Origin: Isoetes taiwanensis
Taxonomy: Eukaryota > Streptophyta > Lycopodiopsida > Isoetales > Isoetaceae
Direction of reading: 5' to 3'
NCBI GenBank assembly: GCA_021234155.1
Contig: JAJEKV010000094.1
Span: 2,385,782-2,449,781, forward strand
Length of the DNA stretch: 64,000 nt
How positions within the stretch are numbered: position 1 is the first letter of the stretch; each line of letters starts with the position of its first letter. Under the pieces are notes generated by a model that saw only the letters and a list, made by a program, of their open reading frames with translations, was not told the DNA's origin and did not search any database. Below, piece after piece: positions 43,631 through 58,440 of this stretch. The translations under genes and the position numbers were made by a program.

Positions 43631-43800
43631 TAATTTCTATTGGGAAATAGAAGGGTTTAAAAAATTAATTTCTACCCGAAAAATAGAAAGCGTTTCAGGA
43701 GATTAATTTCTACTGGGAAAAGTAGAAGGGTTTTAGAAGATTAATTTCAACTGGGAAAAAATAGGAAGGGTTTCAAAAGATTAATTTCTACAGGGAAATA
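43631..43800. repeat. minisatellite, five units of about 38 bp
   Basis: TTAATTTCTACTGGGAAA plus TAGAAGGGTTT-like text recurs at 43631, 43666, 43704, 43742 and 43782. Confidence 0.85.
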
Positions 43801-44145
43801 TCCATACAATATGATATTGATCTATACAAACAATGCATAAAAATGTCATTTTGCTTTAGCAATTGAGATATGCCTTTGCTATAATTTTCAAAGCTTGACT
43901 ATTTACCTTCGGCCTTCAACGCTCCAAAGGTTGCACTCCAAAGCTATTTTCTACAATCATGATAAAATTTGTATGTTCCTGTAAGATATGGTTACTAAAA
44001 TTAGTATTTTATATATATTCCAATACTATTTTCGTATCTTACTCGGTGTAGACTTTATATTTGCTATAATTTTCAAGGCTTAACTATTTATCTCCGACTT
44101 GTCACAAGACAATCTTGGCAAGAGCCCTTCTTTTTATGAGGATTA

Positions 44146-45678
44146 TGTGACATTCCATGTATTTATATGGTATATATGTATACATACTATGACACGTCAC
44201 CAGAGTATAGGTAGACCCTTATGGATCATTAGGGGATAACTTGGGTTAACCTAAAAGGGCTTTTATTAGGTATGCTAAGTTGTTAGTAAGTTAAATAACC
44301 TAATTTGACTAATTAATCTTATTAATTAGTAATATTAGGTAATTAGGAGAGCCACCTGGCCCAAATCGATTGGCCAGGAGGAACTTGCTAATATTGGGGT
44401 CCAAATTGGGTCCCTACCCCCAATGCTGCCTCAAATCGATTTGGGAATAGGTAAGGAAGAAGGAGCTAACAGCCACTGCAACCAGACCAGAGAAATGGAA
44501 GCCTTTCGTGATAACGGTTCTAGATAAGAGACCGGTTAGTCCCTAGATAGCTTGTGATTCAGCTAACTCTTGTATGATTAGATGGATGGTTAACTTCTCT
44601 ACTATGTTCTGTTAAGATGATGATGAATACTTTGCTTATGATTATGTTCTCTCTTTCTGTTTCTCCTGTGTATCTGGGTTTAAGGGTGGGTAGAGACCAG
44701 AAAGCTTCCTAGAAGTAGATATGTCTCTAGCTAGAACCCTTAAGACCCAATAATTGCTATGGATGCTAGAACCCTTAAGCACCAAATAATGGACACAACT
44801 GGTGAAGTGGGGGCGGAGCCTTGCTGGGCATGGCTAATGGGGCTCCTACAGTGTGCTAGGCTTATAGTCGGCCCTCGCATTGGGGCTGGGTATGGGTCTG
44901 ACACCTCCTGGGTCGCAGGACACATGCCTATATGGACGTCCTGGGCTCGATGGGTGCGCCGAGGCGGTCCATGGATTTTGGGGTTGGGGTGCAGGGGGGG
45001 AGGGGGGTAAAGTCGGGTACGGACGCGTGTGCAACTAGTGGCACATATCCTCTAGCACACCCATGGAACCATTGTGACCTTGAAGGGGGATTATCCCTTT
45101 CCTGCCTCATCAGACCCGGGGAGATGTAATCCGGAGTAGTCTCATAGGGTGATTCCATGAGATTGCGTCTCTGGAAGGCTACAACCGCGCCATAGCATGT
45201 TTCAGCCTATCTGCAAAGTGTGCACATGAGGGGTGGATGGAGTGGACTACCCTAGCCATTGTTCTATGCCAGCCAACACCATGCCATATCTCTGTCTGCT
45301 GTTATCTTGAGGCCTTGACCATCAGTCTATCCCCTAGAGTCTGAGCCCGGGATAGAGCCCTTATTTATAGCATATCGCACATGTTATCTTGTATTTGTAT
45401 TGCCGTGTTATGATGATGATGGATGGACCATCCTTCGTGGTGGTATATTATTTGTGTATGATTACTACGTGCTAACATGTACATATGCTTCCACTGTATA
45501 GTATTCCCATAGAGGACATGGGGCGCATGACACCTCCGTGTTCCTCACCCGGACACTTGGCCATCCCAAGAGGTCCGAGTTAGATGGAGGGCCTTTCTAT
45601 GGTGATGTAGTCATCAGGGGAGGGGAATTCCCCATATTTGTACAATGGGAGCATCGTATAGATTCTGGGACCGTCACA
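44146..45678 (+). mobile_element. probable solo LTR, 1.53 kb
   Basis: Begins TGTGACATTCCATGTATTTA and ends GGGACCGTCACA, giving matching ends TGTGAC/GTCACA. The flanks are GATTA (left) and AATTA (right), a 4-of-5 match to a 5-bp duplication. There is no coding content, and the inside looks like a gypsy LTR. Orientation is not certain; no TATA box was fixed. Confidence 0.55.
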
Positions 45679-46739
<1,061 letters not shown>

Positions 46740-46846
46740 GTTGTCCCAAACGTTTTGTACATATGTAAAAAATACGTATGCATACGTTTTTTTTACAAGT
46801 ATGTATCAATACAAACGTATTTTACAAAAACTTTTTTTTTTTCTCT

Positions 46847-47088
46847 TTAGCACGTTTGCACAAACGCAAGTGGACACTTTGAAGCAATTCTAGAGTGTCC
46901 ACGTTGCTGCCAACTAGGACTTTTTTCCACGTGGATGCACTTTCCATCGTTAGATTTAATCGACGGTCACAGAAAATTAAGGGAAATTCTAGCGTGTATT
47001 GGCGCGTTGGGGAGAATGCTTGCCCGCGTTCCACATGCCGGAATGGCGACTTTTCCTCTCGATGTCGATGGTGCTGGGGTTGTGATGT
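46847..47088 (+). pseudogene. promoter cassette plus truncated PWI-like exon 1, copy 2
   Basis: Nearly identical to copy 3 at 50263 through the inverted repeat GTGGACACT (46870-46878)/AGTGTCCAC (46894-46902), a G-box-bearing TCCACGTGGA, and the coding start ATGGCGACTTTTCCTCTCGA. The match ends at GGTGCTGGGG (about 47085), inside the exon, where unrelated sequence begins. The product would stop after about ten residues of the domain. Confidence 0.75.
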
Positions 47089-47089
47089 A

Positions 47090-48050
47090 TCAGAAATAGA
47101 AGAACAAAAATCAAAAAGTCGGAAAATTTGGTCGCAGCAGGTCCGGCCATGTTTATTTCCGGATTCCTGTCTTTATCTGGCCAATTTGCCTGTTGCACAC
47201 CCTATTACCAGAGATGTATCGAAAATACAAGGGCATAGATGCTTTTTCTGGTTTTATTTTGGGCAGTGGCTTAAAACACTGTTTCGGATATACCTTCTGT
47301 CGGATTTGTTGCCATTAGGTCTTCCTGGGATGATACAGCTACATAACACCTGCTCAACGCCGAGTATGGCACTATCAACTGGAGTTTTGCCTAAAAACGG
47401 CCATGCCATTGTCGCCATAGCCAGCCTTGTTGGCTGACTTGGTTATACTCTGAAGGTATAATCCATACCTGAATCCGCTTGCTAGTAGCTATGTTATGCT
47501 AATATGCCTTGATGTTTGACAGTGTTAATACTTCTGCCATGTTCCCTGGATAATAATGGGTTTGCCATATTTCCTGGATAAAATGAGCTGACACTTTTGG
47601 CAAGACACAGATCTAAAAGGATGTCTTGAAAATGGTCCAATTGCTTTTTGCTGTTGAGGTCACTCAGAGATGCAGAAGTTACAGAAAGCTGCCTTGTGTC
47701 CTTTTCTCATACTAGCAGCAGATATCTGCAAGGACCTTTAAGGTTTTTTGAGAATCATGAATGCAGAAATATGACCGAAATTTGGTGTATAAAAGCTTCA
47801 AACTTGGTAAGCTTTTGTCACATTTTATTTAGTTTATATTACATGTGCTCAGCCATTGTGTTGCTTGCTAGGCTATGAAGTTCGAATACAGGTTTCTTGT
47901 GGCACACATTAGCACATCTGTTTCGACTGGATGCCTATACCAGAGCTCTCTACATCAAGCTCTAAGTGCCTACACTACAGATGGCAGGAACATTTGCCTG
48001 GTGTACACTGGCTTTCAGTCTCGGGTAGCAACTGTGCATTGGCTATTTTA
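47090..48050. other. no gene recognised; diverged duplication
   Basis: A block at 47610-47730 (GATGTCTTGAAAATGG and CAGAAAGCTGCCTT) has a diverged partner at 48430-48530. Frames here resemble no family. It is probably internal to the surrounding elements. Confidence 0.35.
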
Positions 48051-48362
48051 TGCGCTAGGATAAGCTCTGCTCTAAGAACGGTTCCTTGCTGCTACTTGTT
48101 CTGTGCTAAAGCACAATATCGATGACTTATCTGAAACTCTGATTCCGGTATTTATTTATTTATTTATCTGTTAGCAAACTTGCTTTTCAACTTCTAGAAT
48201 GTTATGCACTAGGATAAGCTCTGCTCCAAGAACGGTTCCTTGCTGCTACTTGTTCTGTGCTAAAGCACAATATCAATGACTTATCTAAAACTCTGATTCA
48301 GGTATTTATTTATTTATTTATTTATTTATCTGTTAGCAAACTTGCTTTTCAACTTCTAGAAT
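48050..48362. repeat. 155-bp tandem duplication
   Basis: Units begin near 48052 and 48207 and share AGGATAAGCTCTGCTC, then GTTCCTTGCTGCTACTTGTT and CTTGCTTTTCAACTTCTAGA. The (TTTA)n inside differs in length (5 against 7 units), which shows slippage after duplication. Confidence 0.9.
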
Positions 48363-49839
48363 GTGAAGCCTTTGCAAGATTCTGAGCTTCACTGACAAAA
48401 ATTCACTGACAAGAATGATAGTGTTCTAGAAAGATGTTTTGAAAATGGCTATTTGCTATTTGTTGTAGAGGCCAGGCAGATATGCAGGTGTTGCAAAAAG
48501 CTGCCTTTATGTCCTTTATGCCTTTATGCAGGAAGAATGCTGGCATTCTTCCTATCAAATAAGAAGGGAGATGAATTTTCGGAATGGTGCATGATATACC
48601 ACTACTACAGATTAAAGGCAAACAATAAAATCAAGGAGCGACATCAATCAGGTTAGTCTAAGCTTGGTTGAAATTATACTTCAATATAAGTTAACAGCTT
48701 ATAATTCAGGCTTTCATTCAAAATAGTATGGTTTCTAGGCTCACCGTATTATACATGAGCTTGGGTGCCGAAACTAGTGAAAAGGATACCTAGTTTCTAT
48801 GCAAAACTAGGCATTAAATTATTAAGAGGTATGATGAATCGATACCCTACTGATTTGATTATATGTGCATGGACAGATCAAATTCTGTACAATGGCATTG
48901 TAATGGCATGTGGCTATTCTATGTCCAGGAAGAATTCAGGTTATTCATAAACCAGGAGATGCTTTGTCGAATATATGGGCATATTTAACTCCTATGCCAG
49001 AATTTATACAATCTGATAAAAGCCTGCATAACTATGACCAGGTACTAATGTTTGATGCGTTATAATCTCAGTTAAAAATGAAATTATACGCTTTGCTTTT
49101 TTATAAAATTGGATATGAGGAATATGGCAATGTGTGGCTGATGCCCTTATCATAAAAATTGAATGCGGTTGTTGATGTTGGCTTAACTTGCCATTTATTG
49201 TTTTTCCTACCAGTGCAAAGGCCTTCTAGTGAAAGGCAACTTAAAATGCTTCAGACAGGTTTAAAAATTCTTCTGGAGCAACTTACATTGGAAGACAAAG
49301 CCGTTGGTGCCTGTTGCTACTCAAAACGGGTTCATAGTCATTGTCATAGCCAATATTAGGCTGATCGGATATGAGGATGTCAAATCTGGATACACATATG
49401 AGGTGATGATGTTTGCTTGGCTAGTTACAGATTTAGCCATGTTTTTTTAATAAGGTTGCATGTTTAGCCTGTAACTGGGTATATGTGGAACTCGTGAAGA
49501 TTATATCTTGGGCGTATGTGGCTGATTTTTTCTTACATGGGTTGTTCTATCAAATGTTGCAGGTGCAATGAAACAGGCCTGCTCCTTTGTGGATATCGCA
49601 ACAAGGAAATAGAGCTACTACTGAGCACCTTGCCACATTATGATTGTTATATGTAACTGTGACTTGTAATTGCATATAAATAAAAGAGTTTTTGTTTTAT
49701 TCTCTTATATCTTTATAACTTGTAGCCTAAATACTTAAGCAGCATTACAAGTTGTATGCAAGCATACTGTAAATCGATATAAAATTCAAAATTGCAGACA
49801 AAATGCAAATTCAGACAAAATATAAATAGATGAACAACC
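48363..49839. other. no gene recognised
   Basis: AT-rich. It precedes the CACTA-like end and may be its internal sequence; no transposase domain was seen. Confidence 0.3.
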
Positions 49840-50157
49840 TGACGATTTTTTTGACAATTTTTTCGGCACAGTTTTTTTTTACGTTTTTTTTTCTGACGAT
49901 TTTTCTAACGAATGTTATGACGTTATTTTTGACGGACATTGACGTTTTTTCTGACGCTTAATCGTCAAAAAAATTGATGATTTTTCTGATGCTGGTCTGA
50001 CGATAACCTGACGCTATACCTGACGAGTCCTCTGACGCTATATCGTCAGATAAAAATCGTCAGGCTAATCGTCAGCCAGCAGGGACTGAACTCCTGACGA
50101 TTTTGTAAAGGCCATCTGACGTTTTTTCTGACGCAGAACAAGCATTCTCTTGTAGTG
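49840..50157 (-). mobile_element. CACTA (EnSpm)-like terminus with CGTCA array
   Basis: Read on the minus strand the end begins CACTACAAGAGAATGCTTGT (50157 downward), the 5'-CACTA terminal inverted repeat of plant EnSpm/CACTA transposons. It is followed by about 20 copies of CGTCA or TGACG, mostly in CTGACG(A/T) context, in both orientations over about 300 bp (49840-50130). Such subterminal arrays bind the element's own transposition protein. The partner end (CACTACAAG on the plus strand to the left) was not found, so this is a fragment or one end of a damaged element. Confidence 0.65.
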
Positions 50158-50262
50158 CGGTTGCCCATCTGTTACCGAGTTGCCATCTGATCCTTGCCGA
50201 TGTGTCGAAATTTTTATGTGACTGTGGTTTGCCGAGATAGCATAAGAATACAAGAACAGTGG

Positions 50263-50530
50263 CACAAACGCAAGTGGACACTTTGAAGCAATTCTAGAGT
50301 GTCCACGTTGCTGCCAACTAGGACTTTTTTCCACGTGGATGCACTTTCCATCGTTAAATTTAATCGACGGTCACAGAAAATTAAGGGAAATTCCAGCGTG
50401 TATTTGCGCGTTGGGGAGAATGCTTGCCCGCGTTCCACATGCCGGAATGGCGACTTTTCCTCTCGATGTCGATGGTGCTGGGGCCGAAGATCTTAAGCCA
50501 GTTGTCAGAGACAAGCTCTTGCAGTAAGAT
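50263..50530 (+). pseudogene. promoter cassette plus PWI-like exon 1, copy 3
   Basis: This is the most complete copy: upstream region with GTGGACACT (50274-50282)/AGTGTCCAC (50298-50306), then ATGGCGACTTTTCCTCTCGA at about 50449. It gives MATFPLDVDGAGAEDLKPVV, then RDKLL, and then a good donor GTAAGATGG (about 50525). The following exon (EYVV...GKHQ) was not found before 51440, so the gene is either cut off or has a very long intron. The spliced minus-strand copy at 2511-2750 shows what the next exon encodes. Confidence 0.65.
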
Positions 50531-51441
50531 GGCATTTGCTCTGGGTAATGTTCGTTTTTAGATGTTTTTAGATGTTATAGACACTTTATATCATTTGGTA
50601 CATAGAGCCCAAGTATGGTTGTATTGTGCAGCATAAACCGTGCTGTTTGTGATTCTCCTTTCTGTTCTATGTTCTTCAGTACCAATTTTGCTAATAAGTA
50701 TGCTAGAAAAACAATTTGACTCCTCCTTCCCTTGGTATATGGTCGACATTCATGATGTGTCATAGAAACACATCAATACGAATCTGGCCATCTGGTAATG
50801 ATAAAAGCAAATCCACAGCTTAGCTTAGGTATAGAGGAGATTTTTTGTAGGATGAGATCTCCCTAATCATACCAGCTTGTTCTTCCTACTGGTTTTCTTT
50901 AGATTTTATTTCTCATTTTCCAAGACTTATGATGGCAGAATCCGTTTATTAAATATGTGTCACATGATGCCTGTTCTCAACTTTGCAGGTTTTGTGGACG
51001 AGTAAAGTTTGCATATTTTTACTGCTGTGGTGGTTCTTCAGATTAGGCCAGTAATTATGAGAATTTAAGTCAAATATAAACTCCATTGTTCTGAATGTGT
51101 TTGAAAATCCAATGATAAACTGGTTAGTCTTTGTACATGACTCAGTTTTGTAGAAGGCAATGCTAATTATTGTTTGCAAATGTAAACACTGATTACGAAA
51201 GAAGCATTATGTTGACCTACCTATATAAAGAAGCATTGTGTTGCCATGAACATTATGCTTATTGGCCTTTTGCTTGTAAAACTTAGGTTACGTGATGGAC
51301 CTAGAAACCCTTTTTCTTGTAAAACTGACATTATATGATGAATCTAGAAACTTAAAACAAAATAAACATCATAATTAGGGCGCAACATAACATTTATATA
51401 CATAGTTCTTCAACTTTATTAGGGTCATTCTCTATCAGTTT
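50531..51441. other. no gene recognised
   Basis: AT-rich; would be intron 1 of the PWI-like gene if that gene were intact. Confidence 0.3.
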
Positions 51442-51600
51442 GTGTTGCCTACGCTTTTGCCCCAAGCCTCATCCACAAGAACCATCGAATTTGATCATTT
51501 ATTTAAGATCTTATTAATTGGTGACTCTGGTGTTAGCAAAACTAGCCTTCTCTTACGATTTACAACAGATACTTTTGATGATAGGACCCACACCAGATCC
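51442..51600 (+). pseudogene. Rab GTPase (RABC/Rab18-type) N-terminal fragment
   Basis: The frame reads [20 protein letters not shown], then [11 protein letters not shown]. This is the first strand and P-loop of a Rab18/RABC-type vesicle-trafficking GTPase. The P-loop GDSGVGKS has become GDSGVSKT (the Gly before Lys replaced), and the expected LSPTIG effector region is lost after FDD. Only about 45 codons remain, next to a 34-bp poly-T tract. Confidence 0.75.
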
Positions 51601-51639
51601 TACAATTTGCTATGCAAAGTAATCAAACGTGCTTTTGAC

Positions 51640-51640
51640 T

Positions 51641-51673
<33 letters not shown>
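51640..51673. repeat. poly-T tract
   Basis: About 34 consecutive T, 3' of the Rab fragment and just beyond the 3' end of the transposase gene. Confidence 0.95.
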
Positions 51674-51674
<1 letters not shown>

Positions 51675-51778
51675 GTGTGTGTGAAGGGTTCTAAATTACT
51701 CAGACATTCAGCTGACAAAATGCTTAGAAGGTCAAATTATCAGAACAGAAAGTCATAAAGTAAACTTAAATTATGAAG

Positions 51779-54424
51779 TTATAAGTTTTGTAACATAAAT
51801 TCATGTCTTCGTTTAGCATTGCAATCATCATCCTCATCCCCACTTAACTCAGTATCAATTGAATCAACCAATGAAGATTCTGATTCCTCATTCTCTTCAT
51901 CATTTGTAGCCACAAATTCATCATTGCTATCAATATCCTCCTCTTCATTTTCTGATGTCACAAGAACCTCTGTACTTGCTAGTGTAACAACAGTAGAACT
52001 AGTAAAGGACCTTGTCACTCTTCTTACCACTGGTTGAGATACTCCATTTGCTTGATTGCGGCTAATTCGAGATCGTTTTCTTGCCCTACCTCCTCTACTT
52101 GATGTTTCAGCAGCAGCTCTTGCCCTACTAGTTTGTCTAGTAGCGCGTCTAGAAGCCATGATCTCGTTAAAATACTCTTGATACATCTGCCTATTAGCAA
52201 AATCATCAAAGTGTGGGAGTTCGGGGTTCTTTTCCACATCAACCTCGTCAGGAGAGACCTGCATGAAGAGGAATTAGTATAATATATTAGCATTCAATAG
52301 AAGAATTGAAATTTCAGATTGAGATATACCTGCATTGGAGCAAAAGTGCCACTTTCAAATTTATCCATCAACCTCAAATTCTCTCGAACAAATACTAGAC
52401 GCTCTAATTGCGCAGGACTTAATTTGTTCCTTCTCTTTGTGTGGGCAAGAGCATGAGCACTCCAATTCCTTTCTGCTGCTCCAGATGAACAATCCTAAAT
52501 CAATAAAATGAGACAAATGTTATTATATCATTATATAGTAATATTATGAAATAAAAAGTGGACTAACTTGTGATAGAATATGCATAGCAAGAGCTTGAAG
52601 CTCCGGTGTTTTTCCACCAAAATGCTCCCACCAAGAAACAGGTTTACATTGAGCTTCACGATTCATAGCAAGTGGATGAGAGAATAAACCAACTCCATTG
52701 CGATATGCATCAAATTGGTTGAACAAAGTGTTGCACTCATCCAGAGAATATACTTTTCCGATCTAGGTAAGCCACCCCTCCATTGCCTTCTCATCAACAT
52801 GAGAGTCACTTCCTCTCCATAGTGGATGCAAGAGATACGCCACATAGTGAATTGGGCGGCTAAACCATTTCCATCTTTCTTTCATGCATTTTAAAACATC
52901 TTTGTACCTAAAAAATCATAAAAGAAAGATAAGAGTTGTCTGCTATAATTATAAACTGAAAAAAATATAAGGCATAAACTCATACGCAACGAAAATCAGA
53001 AATCAGAAATTTAGATCTCAGAAATATATAAGATTAAAATACTTACTTTTGGTCATTATTTGCATCTTCCAATTGTCTTTTCTTCAAAACTGATTTGCTT
53101 ATCGGTGAGTCTTAAGACACAATATAAATGTCTCATGATTTTTAAAACTAATCCAAATGACTCAAAAGTTGATCTATCAAGCACATATTGTTTCACATTT
53201 TGTGCATTTGTTTTCTTACTACCACTCCAATCTCTCCATTGAGTGGAGACAACAGTTTGTTCGAGCGCATTCCATACCTTTACAAGCCTTTCTATCACAA
53301 TAAACATGACACCAAATCTGGTACTACTAGGCCTTAATATAACAAGATCACTAATGCTTCCAAAAATCTTTCGAGCATTTCTTTTCTTCATAAAAAACCT
53401 TGATATTAATGCTGCCCTCTTCTTAGCAGGTTCAATCCATGGAAGTTTAGAAATATCTTCAAGTAGAAGATCCAAGCTATGCGAAGCACATGGTGTCCAC
53501 ACAATGTTAGAAAACTCATCTTCAAGTATTTTGCCCATGAGGACACAATTAGAAGCATTATCTGAAACAACTTGGATCACATGTTCTTTACCAATCTCGT
53601 TGATAGTTTCAGATAATTTTTCAGCTAGCCAAATACCAGTTTCTGCTACAACGGTTACCTTGCTACAATCAATTGATTTTAAAAATAATGTGTCGTAACA
53701 AGGCGACACCATGATGTTCACCAATGCTCTTTTGCACGTGTCTACCCATCCATCGGTTAAAATTGTACAACCATACTTGGGCCAAAGAGCACGAACCTTG
53801 TCAAGTTTAGAATTTACAGCAGCATACTCATTTCGTAAAGCACTTGTTCTAGCTTGCTTATATGTTAGACCACTATGCTTTTCTCCAACCTGAGAGAATG
53901 CTTCAAGCATCTTAGTAAAACAAGGCATTTTTGCCAAATTAAATGACAAATTTGCTTCCACTAAGCAACGCATTTGTAACATGTTTGCATGCTGTTTTTT
54001 TTGCATCAGCAGCACATGCCTATTTTTTATGGTCTCCAAAATAGAAGGTCTAACAGTGCTAGAAGATGAGGGAGGCTTAGAAGCATCACTAATAATAGTT
54101 GCTTCATCACTACTAAATTGGACATCATTGAGGTGGCGGCATAGATGTAGCAGATGAAGAAGTTTTAGATTTGCATGATGATAATGCTCTCTTTTTAGCC
54201 AAGTTATCACCGTCTCTTCCAGCTTCCTCTCTTGCCTCTTGTGTAGCAAGTGGACAACCATTAGTACCTTCATTTGATATGTTAGCTAGATGTGCTACCA
54301 ACCTCGTTTTTGTACCACGGCCTTGTTTACCACAAAATTTGCAATTCCATTTGTTATAACCTCCCCCAAGTTTCTCCAAATTCACGCAATACTTTCCCCA
54401 TAAAGCTGATTCTTCTGGAGGCAT
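51779..54424 (-). pseudogene. hAT transposase, intron-bearing, decayed
   Basis: Exons by eye: 54424-53047, 52907-52568, 52494-52330 and 52258-51779, with GT/AG borders. Domains: BED zinc finger (NKWNCKFCGKQGRGTKTRLVAH and a later C), DUF659/RNase-H core with ILTDGWVD and VVSDNASN (two catalytic Asp), and the C-terminal hAT dimerisation region DCSSGAAERNWSAHALAHTK with the third acid. An acidic tail follows (SENEEEDIDSNDEFVATNDE). Damage: frame change near 54133 between the BED and core frames, an extra base near 53067 just before the first intron, and TAG at 52763-52765. It should cut and paste elements with 8-bp duplications; this copy is probably inactive. Confidence 0.85.
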
Positions 54425-54779
54425 GCTTCCACTCTATAAAAACACGGCAAGAAAAACATTTATTATTGATTATGGCAAAAAAAATTTTAGAAGATGCTTA
54501 CTTACTTCAATGTGTACTCAACTCAAAGTCAAGATGTAAAATAATGAGAGGACCTGCAAGAAACAACAAATGCAATATATAATTCAATGCTTTATATCAT
54601 TGACATCAAACTCTTCTTCAAATCTGCAGTAAAGAAAGATTGCATGCTCATAAAAAAAAAAAAAATCAGAATTTCACCTTTTGAGAGCCTAAAACAGAAG
54701 TTTTTTTTTTTAACCTGCAAAAAATGAGCAAAGCTTGTGAGAAATAAATAACATTATAGCAAAGCATGCATCATTTCTT

Positions 54780-55810
54780 TCTATTCATGAGAAGAAGAAA
54801 CTTTAGTGGCAGCCCTAAACCCGCTCTTTTACAACATACACGCAAAATAGTATCTAAATCCATTTTGGCAGCATAACCAAGAAGCTCTTTCATTTTTGGG
54901 CTATCATTTTGGGTAGATGCACAAAAAATCAGAAATTTACCTCTTTAATGAGCCCTTTGTTGCATATGAAGCCATCCCAAATCCACTATTCAAGAAGAAG
55001 AAACCTTAGTGGCAGCCCAAAACCCATTCTTTTACAACATAAACTCATGCAAAGAAGCATCTAAATTCATTTTGGGCACTCTAATCAAGAAGCCACTTCA
55101 TATTTTAGCAAGAGCTTTGAGTAGATGAACAAAAAATCAGAAACTTACTTAGTTCATGAGCCCATTGATTCGCCTATGAAGCCATCTAAAAATCCAATAT
55201 AACCTATTCAAGAAAAGAAAAAACCATAATGGCAGCCCAAAACCCATTCTTTTGCAACATAAAATCATGAAAGTAGCATCTAAATTCATTTTGGGCACCC
55301 TAATCAATAAACTATTTCGTTTTTGGGCAAAAGCTTTAAGTAGATGAACAAAAATCAGAAATTTACCTCTTTAATGAGCCCTTTGTTGCATATGAAGCCA
55401 TCCCAAATCCACTATTCAAGAAGAAGAAACCAGTGGCAGCCCAAAACCCATTCTTTTACAACATAAATTCATGCAAAGAAGCATCTAAATTCATTTTGGG
55501 CACTCTAATCAAGAAGCCACTTCATATTTTAGCAAGAGCTTTGAGTAGATGAACAAAAAATCAGAAACTTACTTAGTTCATGAGCCCATTGATTCGCCTA
55601 TGAAGCCATCTAAAAATCCAATATAACCTATTCAAGAAAAGAAGAAACCTTAATGGCAGCCCAAAACCCATTCTTTTGCAAGATAAAATCATGAAAGTAG
55701 CATCTAAATTCATTTTGGGCACCCTAATCAATAAACTATTTCGTTTTTGGGCAAAAGCTTTAAGTAGATGAACAAAAATCAGAAATCTACCTCCTTGATG
55801 AGCCTATTAT
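54780..55810. repeat. subterminal tandem repeats, alternating 205/219-bp units
   Basis: Five units start near 54810, 55012, 55231, 55436 and 55655 at GGCAGCCCAAAACCCATTCT. Alternate units resemble each other most (for example 55012 and 55436), giving a higher-order period of 424 bp. They lie between the transposase gene and the right end of the hAT element. Confidence 0.85.
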
Positions 55811-56161
55811 TTGCCTATCTGTGGAGGATGCTATCCAAGATCATTGTGAGGTGGCTAAGAAGCATTCAAGGAAGCAAGCAAGACAACCGAACATGATTTG
55901 GGGTCTTCACCTTGTCATCTCAGGCCATGATCGTCTACTCCGTCCGAGCGGCGTTTAGGGCAACAGAGAAACGTATGAATGGAAGAAAAAAGAAGACTTA
56001 CCTAAGATATTAACAAATATAATATGTTATATTAAAAAAAAAAGCAAGGATAAAAAAACTACTAAATTTTTGACCAACGTTTTTATCATACGTACGTATA
56101 ATACGTTTGTTTCGTAAAATATGTTTGGTATATGTAAAATACGCGTATTTATACAACACTG

Positions 56162-57898
<1,737 letters not shown>

Positions 57899-57992
57899 GA
57901 ATAGAATAGAATAGAATAGAATAGAATAGAATAGAATAGAATAGAATAGAATAGAATAGAATAGAATAGAATAGAATAGAATAGAATAGAAT
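57899..57992. repeat. (GAATA)n microsatellite, LINE tail
   Basis: Pure pentanucleotide array at the 3' end of the LINE. Such tails are typical of LINEs that reverse-transcribe from short repeated tails. Confidence 0.9.
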
Positions 57993-58322
57993 TGTTTTTA
58001 TAGTCCACGGAGACCAATCAGCCTATGGGACCCAATACAAAAAGCACAAAGAATCACATTCATTTGCCTCGGATTAAAACCCCACCCAAAGGATTTTCGA
58101 GGGAAAAAGCGGGCAGCAATAAGGCTGGCGACAATGATTAAATGGTTGGATTGGGGGCATACCTGAGCCCCTCAAATCCAGATTACTTCTGAATGTATGA
58201 TCCGAGTGAGCCTTACCAGAAGTCGCGTGCCCGATTATCATGTGTAGCGGTTCATCAGGTCTAATCAACTGAGCATAGCATGTCCGAATCTGATCATATG
58301 CCGGGCAGCTCTGGAAAGTATG

Positions 58323-58440
58323 ACACTCATCCTCAACAGCTCCCGTCTGGCAGCACTGACAAACCCTATCCTGACGTGGATTGGCACTCATCCTCAACAG
58401 CTCCCGTCTGGCAGCCCTGACAAACCCTATCCTGACGTGG
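58323..58440. repeat. 61-bp tandem duplication
   Basis: CACTCATCCTCAACAGCTCC starts both copies, at offset 61; the copies differ at one or two bases. Confidence 0.9.

Larger units (their letters stand above)
46740..56161 (-). mobile_element. probable hAT element inserted in (TATC)n
   Basis: The 9.4-kb block between two (TATC)n arrays contains a hAT transposase gene, and its right end, read inward, is CAGTGTTGTATAAATACGCG. The left end starts GTTGTCCC and continues with TACATATG, ATACGTATGCATACG and ACAAACGTATTTTAC, which recall ACATATACC, ACGTACGTATGAT and ACAAACGTATTATACG at the right end. An 8-bp hAT duplication would be hidden inside the microsatellite (CTATCTAT on both sides). The left TIR seems to have lost its first four bases. 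The block carries captured or nested pieces (cassette-exon copies, CACTA-like end, Rab fragment). Boundaries are inference. Confidence 0.5.

Noticed and set aside
43631..43800. CRISPR-like array of short repeats
   Set aside because: Units are contiguous and diverged without unique spacers, and the genome is eukaryotic; a minisatellite.
46895..47437. 180-codon plus-strand frame
   Set aside because: It reads the promoter cassette in a non-coding frame and runs into unrelated sequence; the cassette's own coding frame starts at the ATGGCGACT.
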